Of a stretch of 64,000 nt of DNA, positions 27,170 to 38,000 are shown one piece after another (the first letter of the stretch is position 1; each line of letters opens with the position of its first letter). The translations under genes and the position numbers were made by a program. Source of the DNA: Thermasporomyces sp040195635 (GTDB taxonomy: Bacteria; Actinomycetota; Actinomycetes; Propionibacteriales; Actinopolymorphaceae); assembly GCF_040195635.1 (NCBI RefSeq), contig NZ_JBEFTX010000019.1:62001-126000 (forward strand), written 5' to 3'. The notes beneath the pieces were generated by a model that saw nothing but the letters and a program-made list of their open reading frames with translations, had not been told where the DNA came from and made no database searches.

Positions 27170-27640
27170 ATGGTGGACGCCGACACGGTTACCCGCCTGC
27201 GCGTCGTCATCGGCCGGCTGGCCCGAGAGCTCAACGCGACGGCGACCGGCGAGGGCCTGACGCCGACCCAGGCGTCGGTGCTCGGCCTGGTGACGGGGCG
27301 CGGCCCGCTGGGCATGGCAGAACTCGCCGGGCTCGAGGGTCTGAACCCCACGATGCTCTCCCGGGTCGTCGGCCGGCTCGACGAGCTGGAACTTGTTCAG
27401 CGACGTCCGGATCCGGCCGACCTGCGCGTGGTGCGGGTGGAGGTGACCCCGGCCGGGCGGCGCGTCCACCAGCGCATCCGGACACTGCGGACACGAGCCG
27501 TCTCCTTGTGTCTGGAACGGCTGCCGGACGAGGCCGCGCGCACTCTCCTCGATGCCCTGCCCGCGCTGGAGGCGCTGGTCGACGAGCTCAAGGTGACCAA
27601 ACCTGACCACGACCAACCAGGCGTACGGCGACGCGGGTGA
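27170..27640 (+). CDS. MarR family transcriptional regulator
   Basis: A 156-residue regulator with the MarR winged helix fold: LTPTQASVLGLV, then the recognition region MAELAGLEGLNPTMLSRVVGRLDELELV near residues 50-80, and the wing DPADLRVVRVEVT. Dimerisation helices make up both ends. It is expected to repress itself and the divergent MFS exporter until a ligand binds. GGGGTGGAGAG precedes the ATG. The operator palindrome overlaps the likely transcription start. Confidence 0.92.
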   Translation: MVDADTVTRLRVVIGRLARELNATATGEGLTPTQASVLGLVTGRGPLGMAELAGLEGLNPTMLSRVVGRLDELELVQRRPDPADLRVVRVEVTPAGRRVHQRIRTLRTRAVSLCLERLPDEAARTLLDALPALEALVDELKVTKPDHDQPGVRRRG

Positions 27641-27681
27641 TGATCTGTGGTGTCGCGTCCTACCTGTAGCCCTGTCCCTGA

Positions 27682-28605
27682 GTGGAGTTGAGAAGCTTGT
27701 CGGTCGACCGTCGCGTCGCTCCACCCGTCCGCATGGTCGCCCTCGATCTCGATGGGACCATCCTCGAGTCGGGCACCACGATCGACCACCAGGTGCTCAC
27801 GACACTCGAAACCCTGCAGACCAAGGGCGTCATGTGCGTGACCGCGACCGGACGTCCGCTCGACTTCCAGGTCGAGCTCTTCGAGCGACACAACGTCGGC
27901 CCGACGACCGGCCGGTTCGCAGCACTGATCGCCAACGAGCGAGAGATCCATCTTCTCGACGAGCACCGGCAACCCGCTCCCGCCTACCACTCGTACGACG
28001 AATGGAACGTCGTCATCCGCAAACGCTGGGACGCGCTTCTCGACGAGGCGATGCGGTGGGTGGACAGGGTGGCGGCGGAGGCCGATCGCCGTGGGTGGAC
28101 GTCCAGGAGGTTCGACCGAAGCGAGATCGCGCGCCGTGGGCTGGCGACCATCCGGCTGGAGCTGTCCCAGCACGCCGCCGTCCTTCGCGACTGGCTGGCG
28201 GACCGGCTGCTGGACGCGGAGAGCGAGCTCGCCTGCAACCGGAACACCCGGCTGGTCCAGGTGGTCGATCGCCAAGCCGGCAAGGGCAACGTCCTGGCGA
28301 CCCTCGCCGACCTGTGCGGCGTCCCTGCCGATCAGGTCCTCGCGATCGGCGATTCCTCCAACGACATGTCGATGTTGGACGGCGCGTTCGGGTTCCGCGC
28401 CGCGACACCCGGCAACGCCGACACGGAGGTCAAGGACGCGGTCAGAAAATGCGGCGGTTACGTGGCGCAGGCCAGGGTGGGGGCAGGTGTGATCGAGGCG
28501 CTCACCGCGGTGACCGCGCTGGTCACACCGACCGCGACTACCCCGCCCACCCCACCGACCGCTGCAGGTCAGTCGCCGGCTCAGTCCCACGACACGCCGG
28601 TGTAG
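27682..28605 (+). CDS. HAD superfamily hydrolase, Cof type
   Basis: A 307-residue cytosolic phosphatase. Motif I is ALDLDGTI near residue 20, motif II TATGRP, the motif III lysine precedes the QAGKGN stretch, and motif IV is GDSSNDMSML. The cap between motifs II and III is of the C2 (Cof) type, so likely substrates are sugar phosphates or phosphorylated cofactors. The C-terminal 30 residues are Pro/Thr-rich and not part of the fold. GTG 27682 is the chosen start; a TTG at 27697 is an alternative. The last 25 bases overlap the convergent isomerase gene. Confidence 0.87.
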   Translation: MELRSLSVDRRVAPPVRMVALDLDGTILESGTTIDHQVLTTLETLQTKGVMCVTATGRPLDFQVELFERHNVGPTTGRFAALIANEREIHLLDEHRQPAPAYHSYDEWNVVIRKRWDALLDEAMRWVDRVAAEADRRGWTSRRFDRSEIARRGLATIRLELSQHAAVLRDWLADRLLDAESELACNRNTRLVQVVDRQAGKGNVLATLADLCGVPADQVLAIGDSSNDMSMLDGAFGFRAATPGNADTEVKDAVRKCGGYVAQARVGAGVIEALTAVTALVTPTATTPPTPPTAAGQSPAQSHDTPV

Positions 28606-29450
28606 CGGTCGAAGGCCGTACGACTGCGTTCCACTGAGGCGAGATCGTCCAGCTGGCTGTGGTCCTGCTCCAGCAGGAGGTACTCGAAGTTCGGGCAGTC
28701 GAGAGCGGTGTCGATGATCTCCTGGATCGACATGATGCCCGTTCCGATCTCGGTGAAGCAGCGGGGATCCTTCGTCTCGAGAAACGTTTCCATCGTGATC
28801 GGCGCGTTCCGGTCGACAATCCCCTCGAACATGACCAGAGGTTGCGGCGCATCGCGCGGGAAGTCCTTCTGATGGAGCAGGATCAGGCGGTCACGGTACT
28901 TCTTCATCATCGTGACAGGATCCTGGCCGCCCCGTGCCATCCAGTAGGTGTCCATCTCCACGTAGACAAGGCCAGGATCGGTGTGCTCCATGATCAGGTC
29001 GTAGACCGTACGGCCGTCGACAATCTGAAATTCCTGGTAGTGGTTGTGGTAATAGAACCGCATCCCGCGCGCCCGGCAGAGTTCACCTATGTCGTTGAAG
29101 AACTCGGCGCGACGGAGGATGTAGTCCATGTCCGCGTACGGGAAGAACTCGATGTCACAACCGACCCGCGTGTTTCCCAGCTCCCCGTGGTAGTCGAGGA
29201 TTTCCGGCAGACGGTCCAGGTTCAACGGATTGATGTGACAGCCGACGATGTCCATGCCGAGTTCGTTCAGTATCGCGCGCAGATCCCTGGCCGGCATGCC
29301 GAACCCGATCCCGTCATCGGTGTCCGCGTGGTGATTGGCGCCTTCGAGGTGGGTGAAGCCTAGTTCTGCCAGCCTCTCGAGCGTTCGATGCGGGTCTTTG
29401 CCCATCGAGGTCCGGACGGAGTACAGCTGGATTCCCACGCGTACCGACAC
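28581..29450 (-). CDS. Sugar phosphate isomerase/epimerase (TIM barrel)
   Basis: A 289-residue xylose-isomerase-like barrel. Metal-site candidates are Glu in VYVEMDTYW, His in LLHQKDFPRD, and Glu in the late TEIGTGIM segment; YYHNHYQEF supplies further conserved histidines. Many relatives act on inositol derivatives (IolE/IolI) or hexuloses. The GTG start at 29450 is the furthest consistent with the MSVRVGIQLYSVR beginning that is characteristic of the group. It is convergent with the HAD phosphatase and probably a single-gene unit. Confidence 0.88.
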   Translation of the reverse strand: MSVRVGIQLYSVRTSMGKDPHRTLERLAELGFTHLEGANHHADTDDGIGFGMPARDLRAILNELGMDIVGCHINPLNLDRLPEILDYHGELGNTRVGCDIEFFPYADMDYILRRAEFFNDIGELCRARGMRFYYHNHYQEFQIVDGRTVYDLIMEHTDPGLVYVEMDTYWMARGGQDPVTMMKKYRDRLILLHQKDFPRDAPQPLVMFEGIVDRNAPITMETFLETKDPRCFTEIGTGIMSIQEIIDTALDCPNFEYLLLEQDHSQLDDLASVERSRTAFDRYTGVSWD

Positions 29451-29579
29451 TCTGGGTACCTCCGCTTCACCATCGGATCGAATCCGCGGACGCTACTTGA
29501 CGGACCGGGACGACACAAGGCCGGTGCTTTTTTCGTGCGCAGACATGTCCAATTGCTGCCTTGTGACGTACGTACCTCG

Positions 29580-29870
29580 CTATTGGTCGAGCAGGATCTG
29601 CGCGATCGCCCTGTCCGGCCCTGTGTGCACAGTGGTGTCGGCGTTCTCGACATCCCAGAGGACGTTCTGCAGAACGCGTCCGAGCGTCCAGCCGATGGCG
29701 CGCTGCCGGTCAAGGCCGAGCGTGTCGGTCATCAGGTCGAAACGGCGTCGCACGGCACGCGGAACGTCTGCCGTCGCGACAACGTCGTCCCATCGGTTGT
29801 GCAGGGCAGGGAGCAGTTCGAATCCGGGGTCGCCGGCCAGGGGTTTGGGGTCGAGCGTGCGGCACGCTGT
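29580..29870 (-). pseudogene. 3' remnant of a streptomycin 6-kinase-like phosphotransferase (APH(6) type)
   Basis: The reverse strand reads, up to a TAG at 29580-29582, LDPKPLAGDPGFELLPALHN, then RWDDVV, RRRFDLMTDTLGLDR and GWTLGRVLQNVLWDVENAD. This is the C-terminal third of the aminoglycoside 6-phosphotransferase family, whose hallmark is the DPKPLxGDPAFE segment. The HGD-type catalytic loop and everything before it are missing, and no start codon with a plausible N-terminus lies upstream. It is therefore a truncated relic in the 519-base gap between the isomerase and the XRE regulator. Nothing else recognisable was found in that gap. Confidence 0.8.
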
Positions 29871-29969
29871 CGAGGTCAGCCGGTCACCACCGGCCGGGAT
29901 GTCTCCGCGCTCACGAAGACGCCGGCGGGGCGCCGCGGTACGCTGGCCGGACCAGCGAGGAGGGTATGG

Positions 29970-30302
29970 ATGAGCACGGACAAGGTGGTTCCCCTACGGC
30001 CTCGGACACGACCGCAAGAACTGCCTCTGCGTGCGGCCATCGGCCGGGCGTTGCGGGACGTCCGGACCGAGCAGGGGCGGACCCTGACCGAGGTCGCTGA
30101 CGCCGCTGGCATGTCGATGCAGTACCTCTCCGAGATCGAGCGGGGCCGCAAGGAGGCTTCCTCGGAGATCCTCCAAGCCGTGTGCGCCGCCCTGAACATC
30201 CGCCTTGCCGACCTGGTGGCGCGGACCTTCCGGGTGCTGACCGTCGAGGCCCGCGCCATCCCGGCCGGGCGTCCCACCGGCCCGGTGCTCATGGCCGCGT
30301 GA
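29970..30302 (+). CDS. XRE regulator of the ClgR/PopR type with C-terminal Ala-Ala
   Basis: A 110-residue DNA-binding protein with one Cro/C1 helix-turn-helix (about residues 20-80). The block SMQYLSEIERGRKEASSEIL is nearly diagnostic for the ClgR/PopR group, activators of clp protease genes in actinomycetes. In Streptomyces those activators are themselves degraded by ClpP, and C-terminal alanines are required; this protein ends in VLMAA. It converges on the clpP pair, overlapping the downstream clpP 3' end by 14 bases, and a ClgR-box-like sequence precedes the clpP operon. The RBS is GAGGAGGG. The neighbourhood fits a PopR-like local activator better than the canonical clgR locus. Confidence 0.85.
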   Translation: MSTDKVVPLRPRTRPQELPLRAAIGRALRDVRTEQGRTLTEVADAAGMSMQYLSEIERGRKEASSEILQAVCAALNIRLADLVARTFRVLTVEARAIPAGRPTGPVLMAA

Positions 30303-30909
30303 ACATCGGCTCCAGAAGCTCGCTGCGGTTGGTGATCACACCATCGACCAGGCCGTACTCGCGCGCCTCGTCGGCGTCGAACACGCGTTCGCGGTCGGTG
30401 TCGGCGCGGAGGGACTCGATGGACCGTCCGGTGTGTTCGCTGAGGACCTGAAGCATCTGGGCACGCACCCGTGAGACTTCCCGGGCCTGCAGTTGCAGGT
30501 CCGACAGAGCGCCCTGCCCCCTGGCCTCCGGCTGGTGCAGGAGCACCCGGGAATGCCTGAGCGCGAACCGTTTGCCGGGTGCGCCAGCGGCCAGGAGCAC
30601 AGCAGCGGCCGAGCTCGCCTGCCCGAGACAGATCGTCGCCACGTCGGGGAGTACGTACTGCATCGTGTCGTAGATCGCCATCAGTGCGCTGAACGAACCA
30701 CCGGGTGAGTTGATGTAGAGCGAGATCTCGGTGTCCGGACTCGCACCCTCGAGATGGACGAACTGCGCCATGACGACGTTCGCCACGTCGTCGTCGATCT
30801 CGCTGCCTAGGAAGATGATGCGGTCGGACAGCAGGCGGCTGAAGACGTCGGTGGCGCGTTCGCCGGTGTGGGTGCGTTCGATGACGTTGGGGATGGTGTA
30901 GTGGGCCAT
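30289..30909 (-). CDS. clpP: ClpP-family protease subunit with Asp-to-Glu change in the triad
   Basis: A 206-residue ClpP subunit. The nucleophile is Ser100 in GQASSAA and His125 is in VLLHQP. At the position of the triad aspartate the sequence is TDRERVF, giving Glu174, whereas the sister subunit has DRDRWF. The rest of the fold, including SLYINSPGGS and the handle region, is complete. ClpP subunits form two heptameric rings with an AAA+ unfoldase such as ClpX or ClpC, and actinomycetes use mixed rings of two subunits. This one starts three bases after its partner's stop and may be a low-activity or structural ring. Confidence 0.93.
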   Translation of the reverse strand: MAHYTIPNVIERTHTGERATDVFSRLLSDRIIFLGSEIDDDVANVVMAQFVHLEGASPDTEISLYINSPGGSFSALMAIYDTMQYVLPDVATICLGQASSAAAVLLAAGAPGKRFALRHSRVLLHQPEARGQGALSDLQLQAREVSRVRAQMLQVLSEHTGRSIESLRADTDRERVFDADEAREYGLVDGVITNRSELLEPMFTRP

Positions 30910-30912
30910 GGC

Positions 30913-31527
30913 TCAGAACCCCCTGCGGCCGATGCCGTGACCGATGGTGTCGAGGGAGTCCACCACCGTGTCGATCATCCCGTAGTCACGGGCCTCCTCG
31001 GGGGCGAACCAGCGGTCGCGGTCGCTGTCGGTCCGGATGGTCTCGACCGACTGGCCGGTGTGCTCGGCGAGGAGCCGCTGCATCTGGGCCTTGGAGTACT
31101 CCAGGTTCTCCGCCTGGATCTCGATGTCGACGGCGGTTCCGCCGATCCCGGCCGAGCCCTGGTGCATCATGATCCGGGTGTGCGGCAGGCTGAACCGCTT
31201 GCCCTTCGTACCGGCACAGAGCAGGAACTGGCCCATGCTCGCCGCGAACCCCATCGCCAGGGTCGACACGTCGTTGGGGATCAGTCGCATCGTGTCGTAG
31301 ATCGCCATCCCGGCGTAGACCACGCCGCCGGGGCTGTTGATGTACAGGCTGATGTCGCTCCTGGGGTCCTCCGCCGACAGCAGTAGCAGCTGGGCGCAGA
31401 CCCGGTTGGCGCTGACGTCCTCGACCTCTGAGCCGAGTAGGACGATCCGATGGTGCAACAGGCGGGCGGCCAGCTGGTCGTCGAAGGTGTTCGTGCCGGT
31501 GGCCGCCTCGATCATGGACAGGTTCAC
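30913..31527 (-). CDS. clpP: ATP-dependent Clp protease proteolytic subunit
   Basis: A 204-residue ClpP with a complete triad: Ser97 in GFAASMGQ, His122 in MMHQG and Asp171 in DRDRWF. There is little propeptide ahead of the fold. It is the first gene of a two-gene operon and probably forms mixed tetradecamers with the following subunit. Neither tig nor clpX flanks it, so this is not the canonical housekeeping clpP1-clpP2-clpX locus but resembles the secondary clpP3-clpP4 pair of Streptomyces. The GTG start has GAGGAGG five bases upstream; an in-frame ATG twelve bases later is possible. A ClgR-box-like site lies about 80 bases upstream. Confidence 0.95.
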   Translation of the reverse strand: MNLSMIEAATGTNTFDDQLAARLLHHRIVLLGSEVEDVSANRVCAQLLLLSAEDPRSDISLYINSPGGVVYAGMAIYDTMRLIPNDVSTLAMGFAASMGQFLLCAGTKGKRFSLPHTRIMMHQGSAGIGGTAVDIEIQAENLEYSKAQMQRLLAEHTGQSVETIRTDSDRDRWFAPEEARDYGMIDTVVDSLDTIGHGIGRRGF

Positions 31528-31608
31528 GGTGCCTCCTCGAGTCCGTTCCGACCACCACTGTCGTCGAGGAACGGCGCTCGCCGGCTCATCCTCTGCTGTG
31601 GGCAGATC

Positions 31609-31622
31609 CGCTGAGGGCGAAC
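31609..31622 (-). promoter_or_regulatory. ClgR-box-like site upstream of the clpP operon
   Basis: CGCTGAGGGCGAAC on the plus strand fits the core CGCYNANRGCGWWS as I recall it for the mycobacterial ClgR motif, while the outer WNNW positions do not match. It lies 82 bases before the clpP start and is the only such match I noticed here. Together with the nearby ClgR/PopR-type gene it is a credible activator site. Confidence 0.55.
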
Positions 31623-31740
31623 GAGATCAGCCCCACGCGGTGCCAGCCCGCCCGCGTCAGATGGCGCACCACGGCAGGCGCCGCACCGCCCGGCCGATGC
31701 GCCACAGCACCGGGTCGACCCGTCCTTGGTATCCTCGGAT

Positions 31741-31835
31741 CCGGGTCGAGAGGCGCTGCAACGGGCTGATGCCCGCCACGCTCGACCCGGACTGTTGATC
31801 GCAAGGGCGCCTCCCAGCGAGTGGGAGGTGCTCCA
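31741..31835 (+). ncRNA. S-adenosylhomocysteine (SAH) riboswitch in the metH leader
   Basis: The leader folds as the SAH riboswitch class. P1 is a perfect ten-pair stem, CCGGGTCGAG with CTCGACCCGG (31741-31750, 31781-31790). Inside it, AGGCGCTGCAA is followed by P2, CGGGC-TGAT-GCCCG (31762-31775), and then CCACG before P1'. The pseudoknot pairs AGGCGC (31751-31756) with GCGCCT (31807-31812). The next bases form a competing hairpin: CCTCCCA (31810-31816) with TGGGAGG (31822-31828), which hides the metH Shine-Dalgarno. Pseudoknot formation on SAH binding would use up 31810-31812 and free the ribosome site, an ON switch, as expected for SAH recycling. The usual CCAGG is CCACG here. Confidence 0.85.
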
Positions 31836-35531
<3,696 letters not shown>

Positions 35532-35611
35532 ACGCTGCTCTGAGGCCGGCGGCAAGGCAGCGATGTCGGCGTTTGCCCGTGGTGCCGCCGCCAGCGGCTC
35601 TACGCTGAGAC

Positions 35612-36310
35612 ATGAACGCCCACGTCCTTCTCGTCGAGGACGATGCCTCCATCAGGGAGATCACCGCCCTTGGCCTGGCGCGGGCGGGGTTCCGGGTCAC
35701 GACCGCAACCGATGGCAGCGAGGGCCTCGCGCGGGCGCGGCGGGAAGCGTTCGATCTGCTGCTGCTCGATGTCATGCTGCCGGGGCTCGACGGGTTCGAG
35801 GTGTGCCGGCAGATTCGCCGGACGAGCCGGGTGCCGGTGGTCATGCTCACGGCGCGGACGGACCCCATCGATGTGGTCGTCGGTCTCGAGGGTGGTGCCG
35901 ACGACTACGTACGCAAGCCGTACGAGATCCACGAGCTCATCGCCCGGCTGCGGGCCGTGCTGCGTCGAGCGACCGCGCCGCCGCTGGACACCCCGTTCGC
36001 GGTGGGAGACCTGGTGGTCGATCCGGCGAGCTACACCGTCCACAAGTGCGGCCGGGAACTCGCCCTCACCGCGACCGAGTTCCGGCTGTTGGTCGAGCTC
36101 GCGCGCCGACCGGGCCAGGTCTTCACCAGGGAGCTGTTGCTCGACCGCGTGTGGGGGTACGACCGGCTGGGCGACTCGCGGCTCGTCGACGTCGCCGTCC
36201 AGCGGCTACGCGCGAAGGTGGAGGACGATCCGACCCGACCCGTGCTGATCCGGACCGTCCGTGGCGTCGGCTACAAGCTCACGCCCGGCGCGCCAGTCGA
36301 GCGTCAGTAG
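35612..36310 (+). CDS. OmpR-family response regulator
   Basis: A 232-residue two-domain regulator. The receiver (residues 1-120) has the acidic pocket in LLVEDD, phospho-acceptor Asp in LLLLDVMLPG near residue 52, Thr in VMLTAR and Lys in VRKPYE. The C-terminal winged helix (about 130-225) includes ALTATEFRLLVEL and RTVRGVGYKL. It is the first gene of a three-gene operon with a sensor kinase and a GerMN-domain lipoprotein and resembles AfsQ1/CseB-type regulators of cell-envelope stress in actinomycetes. The signal is unknown. Confidence 0.93.
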   Translation: MNAHVLLVEDDASIREITALGLARAGFRVTTATDGSEGLARARREAFDLLLLDVMLPGLDGFEVCRQIRRTSRVPVVMLTARTDPIDVVVGLEGGADDYVRKPYEIHELIARLRAVLRRATAPPLDTPFAVGDLVVDPASYTVHKCGRELALTATEFRLLVELARRPGQVFTRELLLDRVWGYDRLGDSRLVDVAVQRLRAKVEDDPTRPVLIRTVRGVGYKLTPGAPVERQ

Positions 36311-36317
36311 GCCTGCC

Positions 36318-38000
36318 ATGGCTCGGCGCACGCTCGTCGCGGGGCGGCCGAGGGTTCCGCAGATGTGGCGGTTCCGGCGCAGGCTGACGATCGCGTTCGT
36401 CCTCGTCGCCGGCGTCTCCGCGGCAGCGCTGGCGATCGGGGCGTACGCACTGGTCCAGAACGCCCGGTTCGCCGAGTCCCTGCAGCGCGCGGAGTCCGAC
36501 GTACGGTTCCAGCTCCTGGTGGCCCGTGAGTTCCTGCCGTTGGACAACGACCGCAGCGCCCGGCTGCTCGGGAGTTTCGAACAAAGCGGCCGGCACGTCA
36601 TCCTCGTGCAGGACACGCAGGCGGCGGCCTCCAACCCGGGCTTCGATCCGCCGTTGTCGCAGCGCCTCCGCTCGGTCACCGCCAACGGTCAGATCGGGTA
36701 CGAACGCGTTGTGGACGTCGGCCGCCACCTGCTCGTCGTCGGTGGTCGGATCCCGGGCTGCACCAGCCCGGAGAGCGTCGGCCCGACAGCACCCGCGTCG
36801 ACGTGCTCGGCGGAGCTCTTCGTCGTGTTCGTCGAGGATCGCCTCCATACCGACCTCGCGCAGCTTGCCGCCGCGTTGCTGGGTGGCTGGCTGGGTGTGG
36901 TCGCGGTGGCGACCCTGGTGGGCACGGTGATCGCACGGCGTACCCTCGGCCCGGTCGCACGCGCGAGCGAGGCGGCGCGCGCCGTGGCCGAAGGCCTGCT
37001 CGACACGCGCCTGCCCGCCGAGGGTCGCGACGAGTTCGGCGCGTGGGCCGCGTCGTTCAACCGGATGGCCGGGGCTCTGGAGGCGAAGATCGCCGCGCTG
37101 TCGGCGGCGCAGGAGCGGGAGCGGCGGTTCACCGCCGACGTCGCCCACGAACTGCGTACCCCCGTGACCGCTCTCGTCGCGGCGGCCTCCCTGCTGGCCG
37201 ACAGCTTCGACCGGTTGCCCGCCGAGGCGCGCCGCCCCGCCGAACTGCTGGTGGGCGACGTCCTGCGGCTGCGGCGGCTGGTCGACGAGCTGATGGAGAT
37301 CTCCCGGCTGAGTGCGGGTGGTGAGGACGTACGCCGGACGGAGGTCGACCTCTCCGCACTTGTCGCCGCCGTGTTGCGGAGGCACGGCTGGGACCGCTCG
37401 GTTCGGGTGGAAGGGGAGCCCGTCACGTTGCTCAGTGATGAGAGGCGGCTGGAACGCATCGTCGCCAACCTGGTCGGCAACGCGGTCGAGCACGGTGATC
37501 CGGGCGCGGACGGTGGCGGGATCGCCGTGAGTCTACGCAGGGACGGGCAGTGGGTGTCGATGAGCGTCACCGACCAGGGTCCGGGAATCGCGCGCGAGCA
37601 CCTGCCCCACCTGTTCGAACGCTTCTACAAGGTCGACACGGCCCGTTCCGGCGGCGGCAGCGGCCTCGGACTCGCCATCGTCCGGGAGAACGTCCGCCTG
37701 CTCGGCGGGACCCTCGAGGTGAGCAGCAACGTTGGTGAGGGGACGCAGTTCCGGTTGCGGCTACCGGTGACCGCCAACCCAGCCCCCACACGAGCTTCCA
37801 CGCCACGAGCGCCCGCAGGACCGGTGGCCGCAGGGCCGGTGGCCGCAGGGCCGGTGGCCGCAGGGCCGGTGGCCGCAGGGCCGGCGAGTGCACAGCCCGG
37901 GCCGTCGGCAGCGACACGACTGTTACGCGACGGTGAGGCTGCCGATGAACTCGGCGCGGACCGTGAGGTGCACGAACCTCTCAAGGGGGAAGCACCATGA
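36318..38000 (+). CDS. Sensor histidine kinase with Pro-Ala-Gly repeat tail
   Basis: A 560-residue membrane kinase. The first transmembrane segment (about residues 22-42) is followed by an extracytoplasmic sensor of about 135 residues containing two cysteines, then a second membrane segment and HAMP domain, the H box VAHELRTP, and an ATPase with NLVGNAVEHG, DQGPGIA and GSGLGLAI. The C-terminal tail has four GPVAA repeats encoded by a 15-base tandem repeat. It should phosphorylate the preceding regulator. The start follows the regulator's stop by seven bases, and the stop overlaps the lipoprotein start as ATGA. Confidence 0.93.
   Translation: MARRTLVAGRPRVPQMWRFRRRLTIAFVLVAGVSAAALAIGAYALVQNARFAESLQRAESDVRFQLLVAREFLPLDNDRSARLLGSFEQSGRHVILVQDTQAAASNPGFDPPLSQRLRSVTANGQIGYERVVDVGRHLLVVGGRIPGCTSPESVGPTAPASTCSAELFVVFVEDRLHTDLAQLAAALLGGWLGVVAVATLVGTVIARRTLGPVARASEAARAVAEGLLDTRLPAEGRDEFGAWAASFNRMAGALEAKIAALSAAQERERRFTADVAHELRTPVTALVAAASLLADSFDRLPAEARRPAELLVGDVLRLRRLVDELMEISRLSAGGEDVRRTEVDLSALVAAVLRRHGWDRSVRVEGEPVTLLSDERRLERIVANLVGNAVEHGDPGADGGGIAVSLRRDGQWVSMSVTDQGPGIAREHLPHLFERFYKVDTARSGGGSGLGLAIVRENVRLLGGTLEVSSNVGEGTQFRLRLPVTANPAPTRASTPRAPAGPVAAGPVAAGPVAAGPVAAGPASAQPGPSAATRLLRDGEAADELGADREVHEPLKGEAP
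37815..37884 (+). repeat. 15-base in-frame tandem repeat in the kinase tail
   Basis: Four full units of GCAGGGCCGGTGGCC and a ten-base partial copy encode the GPVAA repeats near the kinase C-terminus. The first unit differs by one base. Being a multiple of three, copy-number changes would keep the frame. Confidence 0.9.

Noticed and set aside
29388..29969. Long upstream extension of the XRE regulator frame
   Set aside because: No family similarity, it runs antisense to the isomerase start and the APH(6) relic, and GAGGAGGG supports ATG 29970.
31821..31835. In-frame GTG at 31821 as the metH start
   Set aside because: It lies in the loop and arm of the hairpin that contains the ribosome-binding site, whereas GTG 31836 follows GGGAGG by seven bases.
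31700..31835. Cobalamin riboswitch ahead of metH
   Set aside because: The leader is too short and lacks the B12-box and the long multi-arm fold; the SAH-type fold accounts for every conserved stem.
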